A DNA stretch of 64,000 nt from Pocillopora verrucosa (Eukaryota; Cnidaria; Anthozoa; Scleractinia; Pocilloporidae), in NCBI RefSeq assembly GCF_036669915.1, contig NC_089317.1:8272911-8336910 (forward strand), given 5' to 3'. The translations under genes and the position numbers were made by a program. The notes under the pieces were generated by a model. It was not told the DNA's origin, made no database searches, and saw only the letters and a program-made list of their open reading frames with translations. The number at the start of each line of letters is the position of its first letter. Within the stretch, counting starts at the first letter, position 1. Below, in pieces: positions 10,230-22,500 of this stretch.

Positions 10230-12321
10230 AAAAGTGACTCTATCGCGAGACAAACGAACATAGTTAATTTCCTATCTTACACCACGATGAACAATATACA
10301 CATAATTTATTACAACATAATTTTTGTAAACATATACTTTGGGCATTTTATTTCTGAAAAAAGGTGAAAAGTACACTATTTTAACACATCACTATGCTGA
10401 CTTAAACATAATGCACAATCAAAAGAGTACTTTAGGGATGATAAAATGAATCATAACAATGTGCAACTGGGTTTAGAGGCAAATGCTTTTGGGGCTGCAG
10501 AGCAGAGACTTGTGGCTGAAAAAAAAGGAAAATTCTTAATAAATAATGTGAACACGAGGACAAAATATTGTTTAGCCCTATGTATTCCTACTACTCGCTG
10601 TTTTGAGTACACAAGAATTAACTCACATGCTTTTAAGAGAATACGGACCTTGAACTCTTGGTTTTACTCTGAATGATGGGAGAAGCTCATAATAGCATCT
10701 ATCGTATGCATCATTAAAAACTGTGAAGCGATTCTTTTTCGTTTTCACATGTACACTGTAGAGTATTTTCCACACTTCGATTAACCGTGGACTTTATGAT
10801 TAACATTTCTTAACCGAAGTTGAGGGGAATAATTATTTTTTTTGGTACATTCCACACAGAAACCAAATAATAGGTTTAATTCTTTCAACACACCGAAGAA
10901 TGGTCGGAAATTAATCTTTTGACACACGATTTTGTCTCATTGGCTGCTCAGTGGTGAATAGGACTTACTATTCACTTCCGAACTAGCCTATCAGTGAGGG
11001 CGAAAAGCGCTTTTCAGTTGTGTGGTATATAGTAATGTAATATAGTGATGCGTTAAGACAAATGTCCGCTGGGTGGATTCTGAAATATTCAAATATCGAG
11101 TTTAGGAGATGTTAACTCGTAAGCTTCGAATTAAAATTTAAGGAAAATAAAAATCAACCAGAGAAATAACCTATATGCTTTGGGATCGCTTGGGGTGCGG
11201 AAGATTGTTACCGAGTTAAAAGTGAACGCAAGGCTTAGGGGAATAGCGCTCGAGAGGTTTAAAAAACTTTCAGTGAGGATGGGCAGAAAATAAAAGACGG
11301 TGACACACCGAGAAGTTGCATTATGTAATAACGAGAGCCAAAACAGGTCAGCACTCTTCTATTTTAGCTTTCCATCCAATCAGACTTTACCCAAAAAGCA
11401 GGGAAGAGCAAACATGCTCCAAGTGTTTAGTACCAAAGACCTTGAATAGAAACCTTCTGAAACGATTGAGTCATTTCACGCAGTTTCCCTGCCAACATTT
11501 CATCCCAAAATGCCCACAGGCTTCCTCTTAGAAAAAGCAAAACAGGCGGGAACATTGGGAAAGTCGGCGAAAAGGCAAAGAGCAGGCCCAGAAGAAAAGG
11601 CGTTATGAATTCTCCCTTCTCACGCCTCCTTACTTCTCACCTCACCACACTTCTACAGTGCATCGCTTGGGTTTACTAGGTTTGCTACTCATAAGAGAAG
11701 GGCTTCTCTCATGAGTAGTAAAATAACACCTCTTAGCCCTGCCAATTTTCCAACTATAACTTTTCATGATGTCCTATAAAGAGATAAAGCATGGACAGGA
11801 GCGAGAGGAGAGTCCATAGCTACACCATCTATCTGGTCGCAGAAAAACCCTTTAAATAGGAAATGGGTCTGAGCGGTGGCTATGGAGAAAAGGCTTTTAA
11901 GCTCAGTGCTTAACTTAACTTGAGGTCGGAGTTGCCATCAAAAATGTACCTGACCACGAGGTCAATGCAAACCACCTTAAATCATGTTTCCAGATCTCAT
12001 TAGCCTGATTTTTTTTTTTATCTTTGTGGCTGTGTTATGTAAACTAAGCTAACTAAGAAATACAGGTTTCTTCTGCATCATGGAAGAAAAACTTGTATTC
12101 ATCACTGCACCCCTCTATATAAGCCCAAATTTCTGCCAAACACCGAAATAGGCCTTTTTAAACTTATAGGAACCCAAAATTAGGAGAGGCCTCAGGATTA
12201 AGATTTGCGGACTGTCACAAATAGGAAAAGGCCACTTTTATTTGCAGTACATACAAGAATATGCCGCAGGAAAATAAAAGATTTGAGGATTCCCTGTACA
12301 AAGAAAAGAAAGATGTAATAC
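10230..12321. other. No gene seen
   Basis: The sequence is AT-rich, and open frames here are short and lack coding character or splice context. The 3' end of the minus-strand gene at 12322-15228 should lie in this region, but no terminal exon could be recognised. Confidence 0.35.
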
Positions 12322-13780
12322 CTGCATAAGAGTGAGGCCAATCTTGGAATATTTTCGGATCACTGAATATTTTAGCCACCACAGATGCTGCCATCACAGA
12401 GGCAACTTCTTTCCAATTGTTAATGGAAGACTGGATATCATTTACAAAGTCTTCAATGCCCATTACTATCAGCCATTCTGTACCTGAATCATTAGCTGCA
12501 GTACAAAATCCTGGAAAAGAAACAAATGTTTGTTTACATTTGGTTACAGTTTCTATAATTAAGATCATTTTTTTGAAATTTCAAGATTAGCACCCTTTAC
12601 ATATGTAAACACAAACTTCAGAAAAGGTTAGTCATACCCAAGGCTAATTTCTGAATCTGATGATTTAAAAAACGTGCTATAGAGACTGTGAAGTAAAACT
12701 ACATTTTCACTAGACAAACTCTTGATAGACTTATCAGAGACTGCAACTCTATTCCTCAAGCTTCAACCCATTTAACACAATACTCTCTACATATTTCAGA
12801 TGACAATTTTTTGGACAATTCATAAGTACCTGATAAGGCTTACAAGGCTTCCCTTTTCTTTGTTTCTGTTCTGTCACTTAAACTAATTATGTGCAGAAGA
12901 TGTCATTTCTGTCCCCCTGAACAACAAAAAGGTCTTACAGCCTGACACGAAATCACTAATGAAACACATAATATATTCCTGAAAAGTCTCTAGTCTATAT
13001 GATACAGTGTACGTCATTTCTTGGACCAGCAACAACAATTCCAGAACAGTCTTTTTGAATTACTTCCCACAATCTATATGTTCAAAAAGGAAGGGAAAAG
13101 TCCCTGGCTATTATGATTCTCACCTCCACTATTCTTATTAAGTGCAATTGCTTGAGGATATTGTCTAATTATGTCCTTGTTTGCCTCTGGGATACTAAGA
13201 AGTGTACCAGTGTGGACCTTCGCTTCATATCCATTTGCATCTCGGACTGGCTGTTTCCATCCATCTGCTATATGGTTGATAAGACGAGAAACATATCTCC
13301 TTGGTGGAATTTGCAATGCAGGTGTTATCACCTTTGATGACAAAACTACATCTCCCAGCTTGATCATTGTGCTCTTTAAGCCACTGCATGTGCCCACAGA
13401 AATTAAAGCCTTGGGCTGCAAATGCAAAATAGCATCTTTTGCAGCAGACAAAGCTCCTCCAGGACCATCATGATCATTGGAACAACGCATTAAAGCAATT
13501 TTAATTTTGTATCCCTGTTCATCCTCCATAGAACTAAAGTATACCACACCAGTACCAATGTAATATATCTTGACAGGATTCTTCAAAATGGCAAAACAGG
13601 ATAAAAACTCAACTTCTTCCACTGTGAATAACACAATATCAACAGGAAACTCAACATTTACCCATTCAGAACATTTTTCAGGAAGCTCAGAAATCTTTGG
13701 AATGTTAATACTAAGCTTTGGTGGGCTGCTCTTGGTATTCTCCGCTGCTCCACCATGTGCATGCTGAAAAAGTTTTGGCT
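12322..13780 (-). CDS. Nucleoside phosphorylase/nucleosidase-like domain exons
   Basis: Two exons join in phase 1: 13780-13124 and 12510-12322, with acceptors tttacag and ttccag and donors gtgaga and gtatta. They encode a PNP_UDP-type fold (purine nucleoside phosphorylase / MTA-SAH nucleosidase superfamily): VDIVLFTVEEVEF (first strand), PGGALSAAKDAI, PKALISVGTCSGL and IKLGDVVLSSKVITP in order, then in the second exon TEWLIVMGIEDF and VASVMAASVVAKI. The Asp of the usual SDF/SDA segment is kept (GIEDF). At the place of the ribose-binding EMEG motif the translation reads NKNS, so activity is doubtful. The HEPN exon lies 5' on the same strand, about 0.6 kb away, and probably belongs to the same transcript. 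A terminal exon must exist downstream but was not found. Confidence 0.7.
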
Positions 13781-14365
13781 CTGTAAAGGAACAATGTGAT
13801 TTTAAATGACAAAATACTACATACTGACCACAAGTGTACATAATGTAACATTATTTGTGAAGGAGTTTTTCTTAAGTACAGTATGAAAACTGTTTTCAGC
13901 AACAACACTGGTCTGACAAACAACTTTAAACTGTGACTTCTTCACACGAAAAAATTTGAGAAAATTCCTTCACTTTAACAAAGAAATGTGCTTCAGGAAC
14001 CTCCACTTAATAAAATGATGTAAAAAATTTACCTCTAACAATTGTTTAGGATTCCAATGAGTAACAAAACGATTCAGATAAGTTTCTTCAGATTTGCTGA
14101 AAATTTGACTCTGGAGGTTGCTTACTAAACCTCAAAATTTGATTTTAGTTGAGAATACATTTTCTGTGTGTAGCTCCTCAAAGTGGAAACAGATTGGTTA
14201 AAAATAAAAGGGGGGAAGACTTTGCTAAAACTCAAGTATGAATGAGCAGCCATATTAAGAAGCAAGATTCCAAATGGTGGGATCTCCAATTGCTGGTTTT
14301 TAGCACATTTGTAGACAATTTTACAAAACACCAGGTTGCTGTTTTGATTCTCAAATGAATACTTT

Positions 14366-15228
14366 TTAAATAGCAAGGGAAAAAATTCTTAAGGTCTCTG
14401 GAGCATATTTTGCCTCTAATGAGCCATGACTGAAATTGTCAAACATTGTTGACCCACTAAAGCAACTTAAAGACTCAGTATCAACTAAAATGTTACACAG
14501 ACCTTCCCTTCCTGAAATTTGCTCAGAAATGTCAATTGCACCCTCCATTTCCTCTTCCTTCCTGGCCTTTTTCACTATTCTAACTTCTCCTAATTTGTCT
14601 TCAGGGGAGGCATCATCCCTCATCCACTTTCTGAATAGCTTTTGGTACCCTTCTCTAAGATCTTCATCCAAAAATTTAACTTTAAGATTATTGATAGTTT
14701 CAAGATGGTGGCTCCCACCAAAACACAGGAAGGTTTTTTCAATCTCAGACCAGTAGGAACTGAAGGTTGGATCATCCACTGATCCACTGGTATCATGACG
14801 GTAAATTTTGTCCCTAAGGACTTTGATGAGAGTAAAGCCAGCAAGTGGGGAAGTATCTGTCGCCGAAGGAAAGTTGTCCTGGCAACTGGCAGGGAGATGT
14901 AGACCAAAGATACTTCTCAGAAGAAGTAGCTGTAGAGAAGGTTCAAAGTCTCTTGAGGAAAATGATGATGATTTGACAGGAGGATACAGTTGTAACCACT
15001 GCCCTATACTCAGGATCCTCTTCTTTCGAAGACTTTCTAGTTTGCTACGATTTGTGTTGAGAATTGAGTCAAGGTCTTTTGGTGAACAAACCTTGTTAAA
15101 GATCTCTGTTAGCACAGATGGTCCAACTGTAATAAGAAGGCGACAGAGCCTGGCAAAATTGTCTTTTTCTTTGTTAGAAGAACACAATGGGGTTGCAGAA
15201 TCCATGAGGACATGTCTTCTATAAATAA
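14366..15228 (-). CDS. DZIP3-type HEPN domain exon
   Basis: A 279-codon frame (start ATG at 15205) follows an acceptor (tttatag) at about 15229, so a 5' non-coding or coding exon lies upstream. Residues about 12-175 resemble the DZIP3-like HEPN domain found in many cnidarian and other invertebrate immune-type proteins. They are rich in Leu, with SIGQWLQLYP and later SVDDPTFSSYW. The HEPN RNase signature (Arg, a polar residue, four residues, His) is present as R131-D132-K-I-Y-R-H137, so RNA cleavage is possible in principle. A charged tail (KKARKEEEMEG) follows, and the frame ends at a stop at 14366. It may instead splice to the phosphorylase-like exon at 13780; no strong donor was found near the end. 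Function is inferred from family only. Confidence 0.65.
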
Positions 15229-16835
15229 ATACTTATCATTATTAGAGAAAACTTAATAAAACTCTGATGTGCCAGCTGGTTCAAAGTTTCATCCCCTCCC
15301 CCAGTCCTGGGCAACCCATGGGTATTTGACCGCCATTGGAGCCTGTGGATTGGGGAATTTGAACCTTGCTTAGGTGGGGTAGAGGTGTGCCAGTTGCACA
15401 GTATGGTCATAGACCTTTGCATAATTTTAATTCTTTTAGGTCAATTCCTCTCTTAATGCACATTTTTTTAAAATCGAATGCTACAAACAACTTTGTCAAC
15501 CTTGTCCAAAACACAGAAGTAACAAGGCCAACTCCATTGCCTAGTGCAGTCATGGCCACAAAGAAAAGTTGTGTACCCACACATGTTGCAATTGATGGTT
15601 TGCAATGCATAATCAAACATTTTTGTTTTGAAGACAAAACAAGGAGCCACTGGAATGATGTTGTGTTTTAATTGTTTCTGAAGGAACTTCACTGTGATAG
15701 AAATGAAGAAAATATATTATTGTACACACTGTATTTTCCCTTGGATAGGCCCCAGTTTTGTATTTAAAATTTTCATTTTTATTAAGTGAAATTAAAGATT
15801 TGTAGCAGTAAATTTTGAAAAACACATGATTATTCAGGTCTGTTTAAGAGTCAGAAAAAGCTTTAATATACAACCAATCCCACAGCTAATTTTGCCATAA
15901 GATAATGGAAATAAATCAATCAACCTATCACCTTTAAGTGTTGCTACCACTTGTGTTTTACATCAGAACATAAATAATAGAGCCAATTCACAATGGGCTT
16001 GGTTTTTTTTTAATATAAACTCAAAGTATTCTTTGTATGACAAATTATGCTAAAAAAAGTCTTAAGATGAAAATTTGTGTGTTAAAGGTGAGAAATGATT
16101 AAAAGAACTAACATAAATGCAGAGATCTTTTTGCTCTCTTTTAATGAGACTGCTCTGAAAGTTTCCAATAATTCACAGAACCACTAACTGCTGTTACTTG
16201 TTTTCTTGTTACTCCATTACTTGCTACTCTTTTTAGCAATAATCCTATCAAAGAGGGAAGCCCAAGTAAAGGCCATTGCAGCCTCCTATTTATTTCATGC
16301 TGAGCCAGCTTTATAAATTTTACGGCATTTTGTTGCTAATGGTTGCTAATGATTTCTAATCACAATTCACTTGTCTTTTTTTCCACCAAAGTAAATCAAA
16401 ATATTGGGATGCAACCTATACACAGGTTAATACAGTCGTTCGTGGGAAGAAATGATATTTGCAAGTAAGCTACAATTAAGCAATTGCAAAGCAGAAGCCT
16501 GAAAAATTCAGGAATTGATAGGGTTTAAACCTAGATCTCCCAGAAGCTAGTTTAGGACCACTACCCACTGGGAGCAAGATAAATTTGAGTGGGTTTTATG
16601 TTCTCATAGAGGAATCTGATCTCATAATTTCATCTGAACCTTTGGATAAAATTCAAGTGTAGTTATGATCCTGGTGGGTTAGCTGCTATTTGAGTAAAGA
16701 TAAATATGAAGCCTGAAAAAACTCAGGCTTTGATAGAAGGTGCACTGAGAATCAACATCAAAAATTAGTGAATGTTAGTGACAAAGAATCCAAATTAACT
16801 TCACATGCTATCACAAAACTGTAGTTGCTCTGTGC
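15229..16835. other. Intron or intergenic, no exon supported
   Basis: This is presumably the first intron or upstream region of the HEPN gene. A minus frame at 15407-15637 has 76 codons but no splice context or family resemblance. The rest is AT-rich without recognisable features. Confidence 0.35.
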
Positions 16836-17043
16836 ATTAACCCTTCGCACCCTAACATCAACATCCATATTCTCCATACTTTTCTCCATACATTTCCTCT
16901 CGTACTGACAAGGAGAATTCGTTTGACAATCAAAGCTTCTATAGGTGGTGATCATTTCCTTTATTCTCGTGATCTTAATGAATGATTAAGCCATATTACT
17001 CTATGGAGAAATTAAATGCTGTCATTCTCAGGGTTTAAAGGGT
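16836..17043. repeat. Dispersed repeat family A, copy 1
   Basis: This copy starts ttaacccttcgcaccctaac and ends cagggtttaaagggtt, so the ends are inverted repeats of a taaccctt-type motif. Internal text (tattctccatact, acaaggagaattcgt) recurs at 36156-36356 and, inverted, at 50684-50880 and from 63846. This is a short non-coding MITE-like family. Confidence 0.8.
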
Positions 17044-17358
17044 TTATAAACAAATAGTTCGATGTTACTAATATTAACAAAGTACTGATGAAAGCATATT
17101 AACTTTAACACACATCTCGTAGCAACCCGGCTAAATTCTGCAAAATGGTGAGGAATAAGCGAATCAACTTCAAAGTCTGCTAAATACATATAGATATTAA
17201 GTACAATGGTTCGTAAAAACGATCATGTCACCGCAGTCAGGAAGTGCAGAGCACAGAGACAATATTTGGCTCTGAAGACACTATTTCCTTTGTGAGTAAT
17301 ACAAGAATCAAGTTGAGAAGTATATGGTAGTTGAATGAATTTACCTTGGAAAAAACTG

Positions 17359-17628
17359 TCCGCTACACTAGCGACTAAATACAGGGATGGCTCCGATCTG
17401 TGATTGGATGACAAAAATATTAAAAGTTAATAAGTTATATCTTAACTCCTTGCTCGTGAGTATTGTTAACCGCGTGTCTCGAAGTGGAACAACGAAATAT
17501 CAATGCGAGTGAAAACACCGATGTGTCAAACAAGAAATGGTTACTTACGTAGCGAAAGGAAGGCAGCCTTTCTTGTTCAGCGAGGTCATACAGCGACATT
17601 CCAGCGATGACAAAGTCATCTGCTGATT
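17359..17628 (-). repeat. Inverted repeat partner of 25315-25575, possibly a 5' exon
   Basis: About 265 bases match 25315-25575 in reverse complement with substitutions. On the minus strand this copy contains a good start context and a short frame, MSLYDLAEQERLPSFRY, ending at a strong donor (gtaagt, near 17547). It could be a first exon. It does not join in phase to the HEPN exon at 15228, so a link is not claimed. In the other copy the equivalent ATG is lost (ATA) but the donor is retained. Confidence 0.5.
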
Positions 17629-17715
17629 AGCTCCGATAGTTACTACATCACGGGCGACGAGCGGGGCAGGAAGAAATGACCGAAGTACGAGTGGTCAGCG
17701 GGTAAACAAATTTAA

Positions 17716-17735
17716 ACACGAAGGCGCGCTATAAA
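17716..17735 (+). repeat. Left terminal inverted repeat of the TTAA transposon
   Basis: Twenty bases immediately after TTAA, identical to the reverse complement of 23268-23287. Confidence 0.9.
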
Positions 17736-18035
17736 ACGAGAGGTGCCTTAGGTACCTCTGGATCATTTGTCAATCAACCGTCGTGGCATACAGAACTCCA
17801 AAACGGCTTGAGCTGCAGTCAATGCAAGGCACTGACCAGAGGTGCATTTCTCGGTAAATTTCTATGTTTTCATCAAAATGGAAGAATTTGTTGAGGTTTG
17901 TATTCGTTTTTGGCGGTAAATTTGAAATTCGAAATGATTCGCTTCGCCATCGCCCAAAATTGCCATGGCGTAATTTCATGTCTGTTTCAATACTGGATGT
18001 AGATAACTGTAAGAATAAAAAGAAAAGATGAAGAA

Positions 18036-19122
18036 ATGTTCAAGGTATTTCTTCAACAATGCGAAGGGGAAGTGCTGTCAATCCAGCGGAAGAAAAATAG
18101 AAGCAGAGCGACTGTTGCAGGCGAAGTTCTGGAGCGCGCGAGTGAACCGTCGCCGACCACCGATTCACTTCAACATGTCCAGGCGTCGATGTCGCCAAAC
18201 GAATCATCTGTACGGGCTTCCTCCACAAATGGTGCGATTTCTTTTTCTTTTTCTTTTTTTTAATCTTAGTATAATATGATTACAACAATACTGGATGATC
18301 CTTGACCTTTGGAACAATACATTAGAAAGGTAACTTAGGACTACTGTTCGACACTAACAATCACTGTGATAATGTATCACCAAGATTGAAACACTCGCGT
18401 AACACTATAATTTCTCAGAAGTAACTAATTGCAGAGTTTTTACAAACTAGGAAATACTAGTTAGAATATACTTGCAAACCACAGATTTTTTCGTATGATG
18501 CGACAGTTCATGTCTTAGACTGCTTCCTTTTGATGCCTTCATTTTCCGAAATGCAGCCTTGCGTGACACCTACAAAACGTTTTGTCCTGCCTAAGAATGT
18601 TTTGAAAAGAGTTATTTCTTTAGAACTACAGGTTTTATTTATTGCAATATTTTATACTACACCTTGGGCAAACTTGTCAATGAAACATGAAAAATGTACA
18701 TAAAAATTGTCCAAAATAAAATGCAGGCGGGAAGACCAGTTGTACGATCATATCAGACTTCATGACTGTTCAGTTACGCTTTCGCTCTAACAGTTGTTTT
18801 ACTTTGTCTCCACAATAGCTGATGCAAGAGAGGACGAGTTCGAAATGTGTATTTACTGTCGGCAAACGCCATGTGTAACGACCGACAGTCGCAAATACCT
18901 TGGCTATCGCGAAGCACATATTCAAAATCATGTGCGACGAAGAAAAGATTACAAGACGTACTGGAGAGCATTGAACAAATGTGGGCTCTGGAAAGACCCT
19001 ATTTATCAGCAAGTCGAACTGGGGGACCACGTTAATGCTGTGCGGGAAAGGATGCCCAATTGTGTTATAAAAGATGTGAGGTCAAGGTTTCCTAACCTTC
19101 CTGGTATTCCCTATATGTTATA
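18036..19122 (+). CDS. Transposon accessory protein with Cys motif
   Basis: There are two exons. Exon 1 (about 18036-18230) starts MFKVFLQQCEGEV and ends at a donor after TCCACAAATG (gtgcga). Exon 2 starts at 18819 after cacaatag and reads in phase into EFEMCIYCRQTPC, a basic stretch (NHVRRRKDYKTYWRALNKCG) and a C-terminal MPNCVIKDVRSRFP...PGIPYM block. The conserved Cys pairs and the basic block suggest a nucleic-acid-binding or zinc-binding small protein. It resembles uncharacterised cnidarian proteins with P2X7-tail-like Cys motifs, but I do not assign a domain firmly. It converges on the transposase gene within the same transposon. A 53-bp tandem duplication (19064-19116 repeated from 19117) ends the frame early, at PYML-stop instead of PYMGHRRE, costing only a few residues. 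Confidence 0.6.
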
Positions 19123-19169
19123 AAAGATGTGAGGTCAAGGTTTCCTAACCCTCCTGGTATTCCCTATAT
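19064..19169 (+). repeat. 53-bp tandem duplication at the gene's 3' end
   Basis: The text gttataaaagatgtgaggtc...ccctatat occurs at 19064 and again from 19117, with one substitution (ccttcctgg versus ccctcctgg). Because 53 is not a multiple of three, the frame shifts and terminates at once. Confidence 0.95.
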
Positions 19170-19522
19170 GGGGCATAGAAGGGAATAATAAAATTCTCAT
19201 TCAAATGCCCACGTCAAAGAGAGCCCAAGTACCAAATTGTTTACGGTCCATTTTATAATGTCCACACAGCAAATTATAGTGACTTTCCTATAAGTTAGGA
19301 AAAGATATACAGTGCAGAGAAAAGTAACAGATAATGAGTCTGCTTGGAAAATACCTAGTGTCAAACCTCATACTCATGTTTTCATCACTTAGTACCAGCA
19401 GTTGGTAGAATTGGTCCTCCCTAATTGACCTCACATATTTTACAGGACATTTGGGCTCCTAGTTGTAATTATCACAGAAACTGTGGTGCAATGGAAAACA
19501 GATGAGACATCATTTGTTTAAA

Positions 19523-22500
19523 TTAAAAAAAGGTAGACCAGATAGTTTCTCTGAAATGAAATGTCTTTGAAGTAAGCACCCTGGTCTCTGCCAAGCGATT
19601 TGGATTCCTGGCATGTTGGTACATCTGTAGAGACGATGCTTCTCGATTCACATTTTCATTCTGTAAGACAAATGAGTCAATAAACATGAGAAAGCAGTGA
19701 ATCCAAAAAGTGCCAAAGTTATTTAGATAAGTTTCTTACCCAATCAAGAATAGCTAACTCCATGCGCATGTTGTATGAGTCATCCCCATAATGAATCCGC
19801 TTTGCAGCATAAATGAGCATCACTGAATGGAGAGACTCAATCCAATATGTTTCCCTGCACTAAAGAAGGCAACAAATTATGGGTGATTTTTCTTTAACTG
19901 GAAAATGAATTATTTTGTTCAACTCATTTATGGCCCTTACCTCAACATCATTAATTTGGAAGAAGAGATAAACTTCTTCATGCAAAGAAACATAAACATA
20001 CAGCATGTGTCAATTATTTACCTGCATGTAGTCTGATGCATGCCTATAAATTGAAGTGCTCATAATGGCTTTCCTGTAGGCAGCTACTGCTTCAGGTTTA
20101 GTTAACAGTCTTTTGCTCATCACATAGCCATTCTGCTTGCACCGTGACTCCGCATGGCATCTGACATGATTACCCTGAGTAATAAATACACCAAGTTATG
20201 GAAAAATAGATTAATAAATCAGTAGTAATAATTATAGTAAATATAATGTCTCTTGTTCACTATTATTAAAGAAATATGTGCAATCTTTGAGGTAATGATC
20301 ATGTCATATCTTGCTAGAATAACACAACAAAAGGTACTTACAAAAATGAAAACAAAATATTATGTTCTCTCAATAAACAGTCATTCAAATTACCTGGTAA
20401 TGGTCAACTACATTCAACAGTGTACCCTGAAATTCTTCTTCAGTGGGTGGACTGTTCTTCATGCAGAAGTACACATGAGTCCTTGTACTTTTCACTGTAA
20501 AATATTCACAATTATTATATTCCATTGTATTCATCTCATATCAAGAAGGAATTTGACATCTGCAGATCATTGTAGAGAGAATATAGCTTCCGATGACTCT
20601 CATAAGAGAGATATCTTACCTTTGTCGGACAATTCAAAAAACCACTTTGAGCCCTCATCCCTCTGTGGTCCTGAGGCAACTTTCTTCATTGCTTTAGTCA
20701 CAGACTTTGCACCTGAAAATAAACAAAAAATTTTAATACCAATAAAAGGCTAATTTTCAAGAAATAGTCATAATCATCAAGACAAAATGAGCCAAAAAAT
20801 ACAAGTGTATATTGAGTACCATGCCAAGAGTCAAAGGAATTAAGCATTCCTTTTGACAAGATCCATGTTTTTAGCTGTAATACAAAGTCATGTGCCACCT
20901 CTGCAACATGGAACCCTGAAAAAAGAATTACTTTAGTTGCATTATAAAATATACTTCTGATCTCCATATTTGTATTTACATATGTGATATGATATTATTG
21001 AGGATGCAAACTTATCATACCTTGTGTCTCACAGAGATAAGTCAACAGCTCTTATGTCATAGGGACCTCACGGCTTACTGCTGAAGTTTCATTGGCCTTA
21101 CTCCAGTTGACAACTGCTAACACCTTTTTGGTCCTAAAGATAATCAGTGCAAATGAAATGATTTTAGGAATGGTGTTGAACATAATAGAGGTTCAACATA
21201 TCATACAAAGAAATCGAGTAGAAAGCATCTCATGAGAAAGAAAGGGCTGACACTGTTGTGTGTGCTGCTGATCGACTGGAATCATGCCTTGCATCTGTTA
21301 TAACACACTGCAGGAAAATGGTAGAAATCAAAACATAAAAATGGTCACATTTCTCTACTCACAGATATTTTCAAGGTTTACAATCTGATATAAGATTTTA
21401 TATCTTTGTACCTGCCAGTCTACATAATATACTCCGAGTATGGCAGGTGTATAAGTATGTGGCCAAAGACAAAATGAAGTTAAAATGACTACTTGTACCT
21501 CTCCATTCACAGCATATGCAGGGTTACTCTTCACTTGTTCTTGAGCAGCCAACATCGACTCATTGGAAACCCTCTTCACGACTGTCAAGTAACCAAGCTT
21601 TTTCAAGACTGTTGAAGTGATTAAAAATAGAAGTATTTTAGAATGCATCTGGTAGGGCAGAAACCAAAGAAGGAACAGTTCAGTCAGTTTGAGCTATCTT
21701 GATAGAACATTCATGATTTAACAACCTGCAAACTGCTGTTGACTGCCTTCTCCTTGCAAGGAGAAAGACTACATGATTTTCAGAGCATCTGAGAATGTGC
21801 ATTGCTAACCTGTGTCGAAGGTCTTTTCTCCCTCTGACCCGATGTTGGCTGCTTGACAGAAACTTGTGTATTGTGTCTCTGTCAAGCCACAGGAAAATAC
21901 TCCATGAATCAATCTATGAAAAAGAGAGACAGATAAGTGACCAGTTACAAAAAACAAAAACTCTAAAATACCGAGATAATAAATTTCAGTAAATTTCGAG
22001 CAAAAAATGAAAGAGTGCTCACCTCAAATTTACATAGTACTTTGGAGGAGATCCTCCCATGATGGGGGAGGAGAGCAACTTGAAAGAATCTCCACCAACG
22101 CATGAAATTGTCACTGACACGACATGACTCTGTCGATTGAAGACAAGTGATTTGCAATCGAGGGGTTTTCCACAATAACAACATGATGTCGATAGCGTAT
22201 TACAGAAAAAAGAAAACAGAGTTCACAGAGATTCTTCGCTGCAGAGATATATGGAGTCGTTCTCTGCTGAAGATGCAGTGATTTGCATTCTTTGTGGCGT
22301 ACGTTCTGCTTGTGGAAGAGAAATTGGAGAAAAAGGATCACTGAAAGGCAAAGAAATACGCGAAGATGGAGTAGAAGAAGCTGAAGGAATTGAAAACCGT
22401 GCAGTTGTGGATGGTGTAGAGAGAAGAGAGGGGTTCGGACTTCCCGTTGATGGTAAGCTCAGATCGCTCGATGTCAGTCGTTTCCTCTCAATTTTCTCCT

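Noticed and set aside
14125..14376. Minus frame MLFKKYSFENQN as an exon between the HEPN and phosphorylase-like parts
   Set aside because: No acceptor or donor in the right phase and low coding character.
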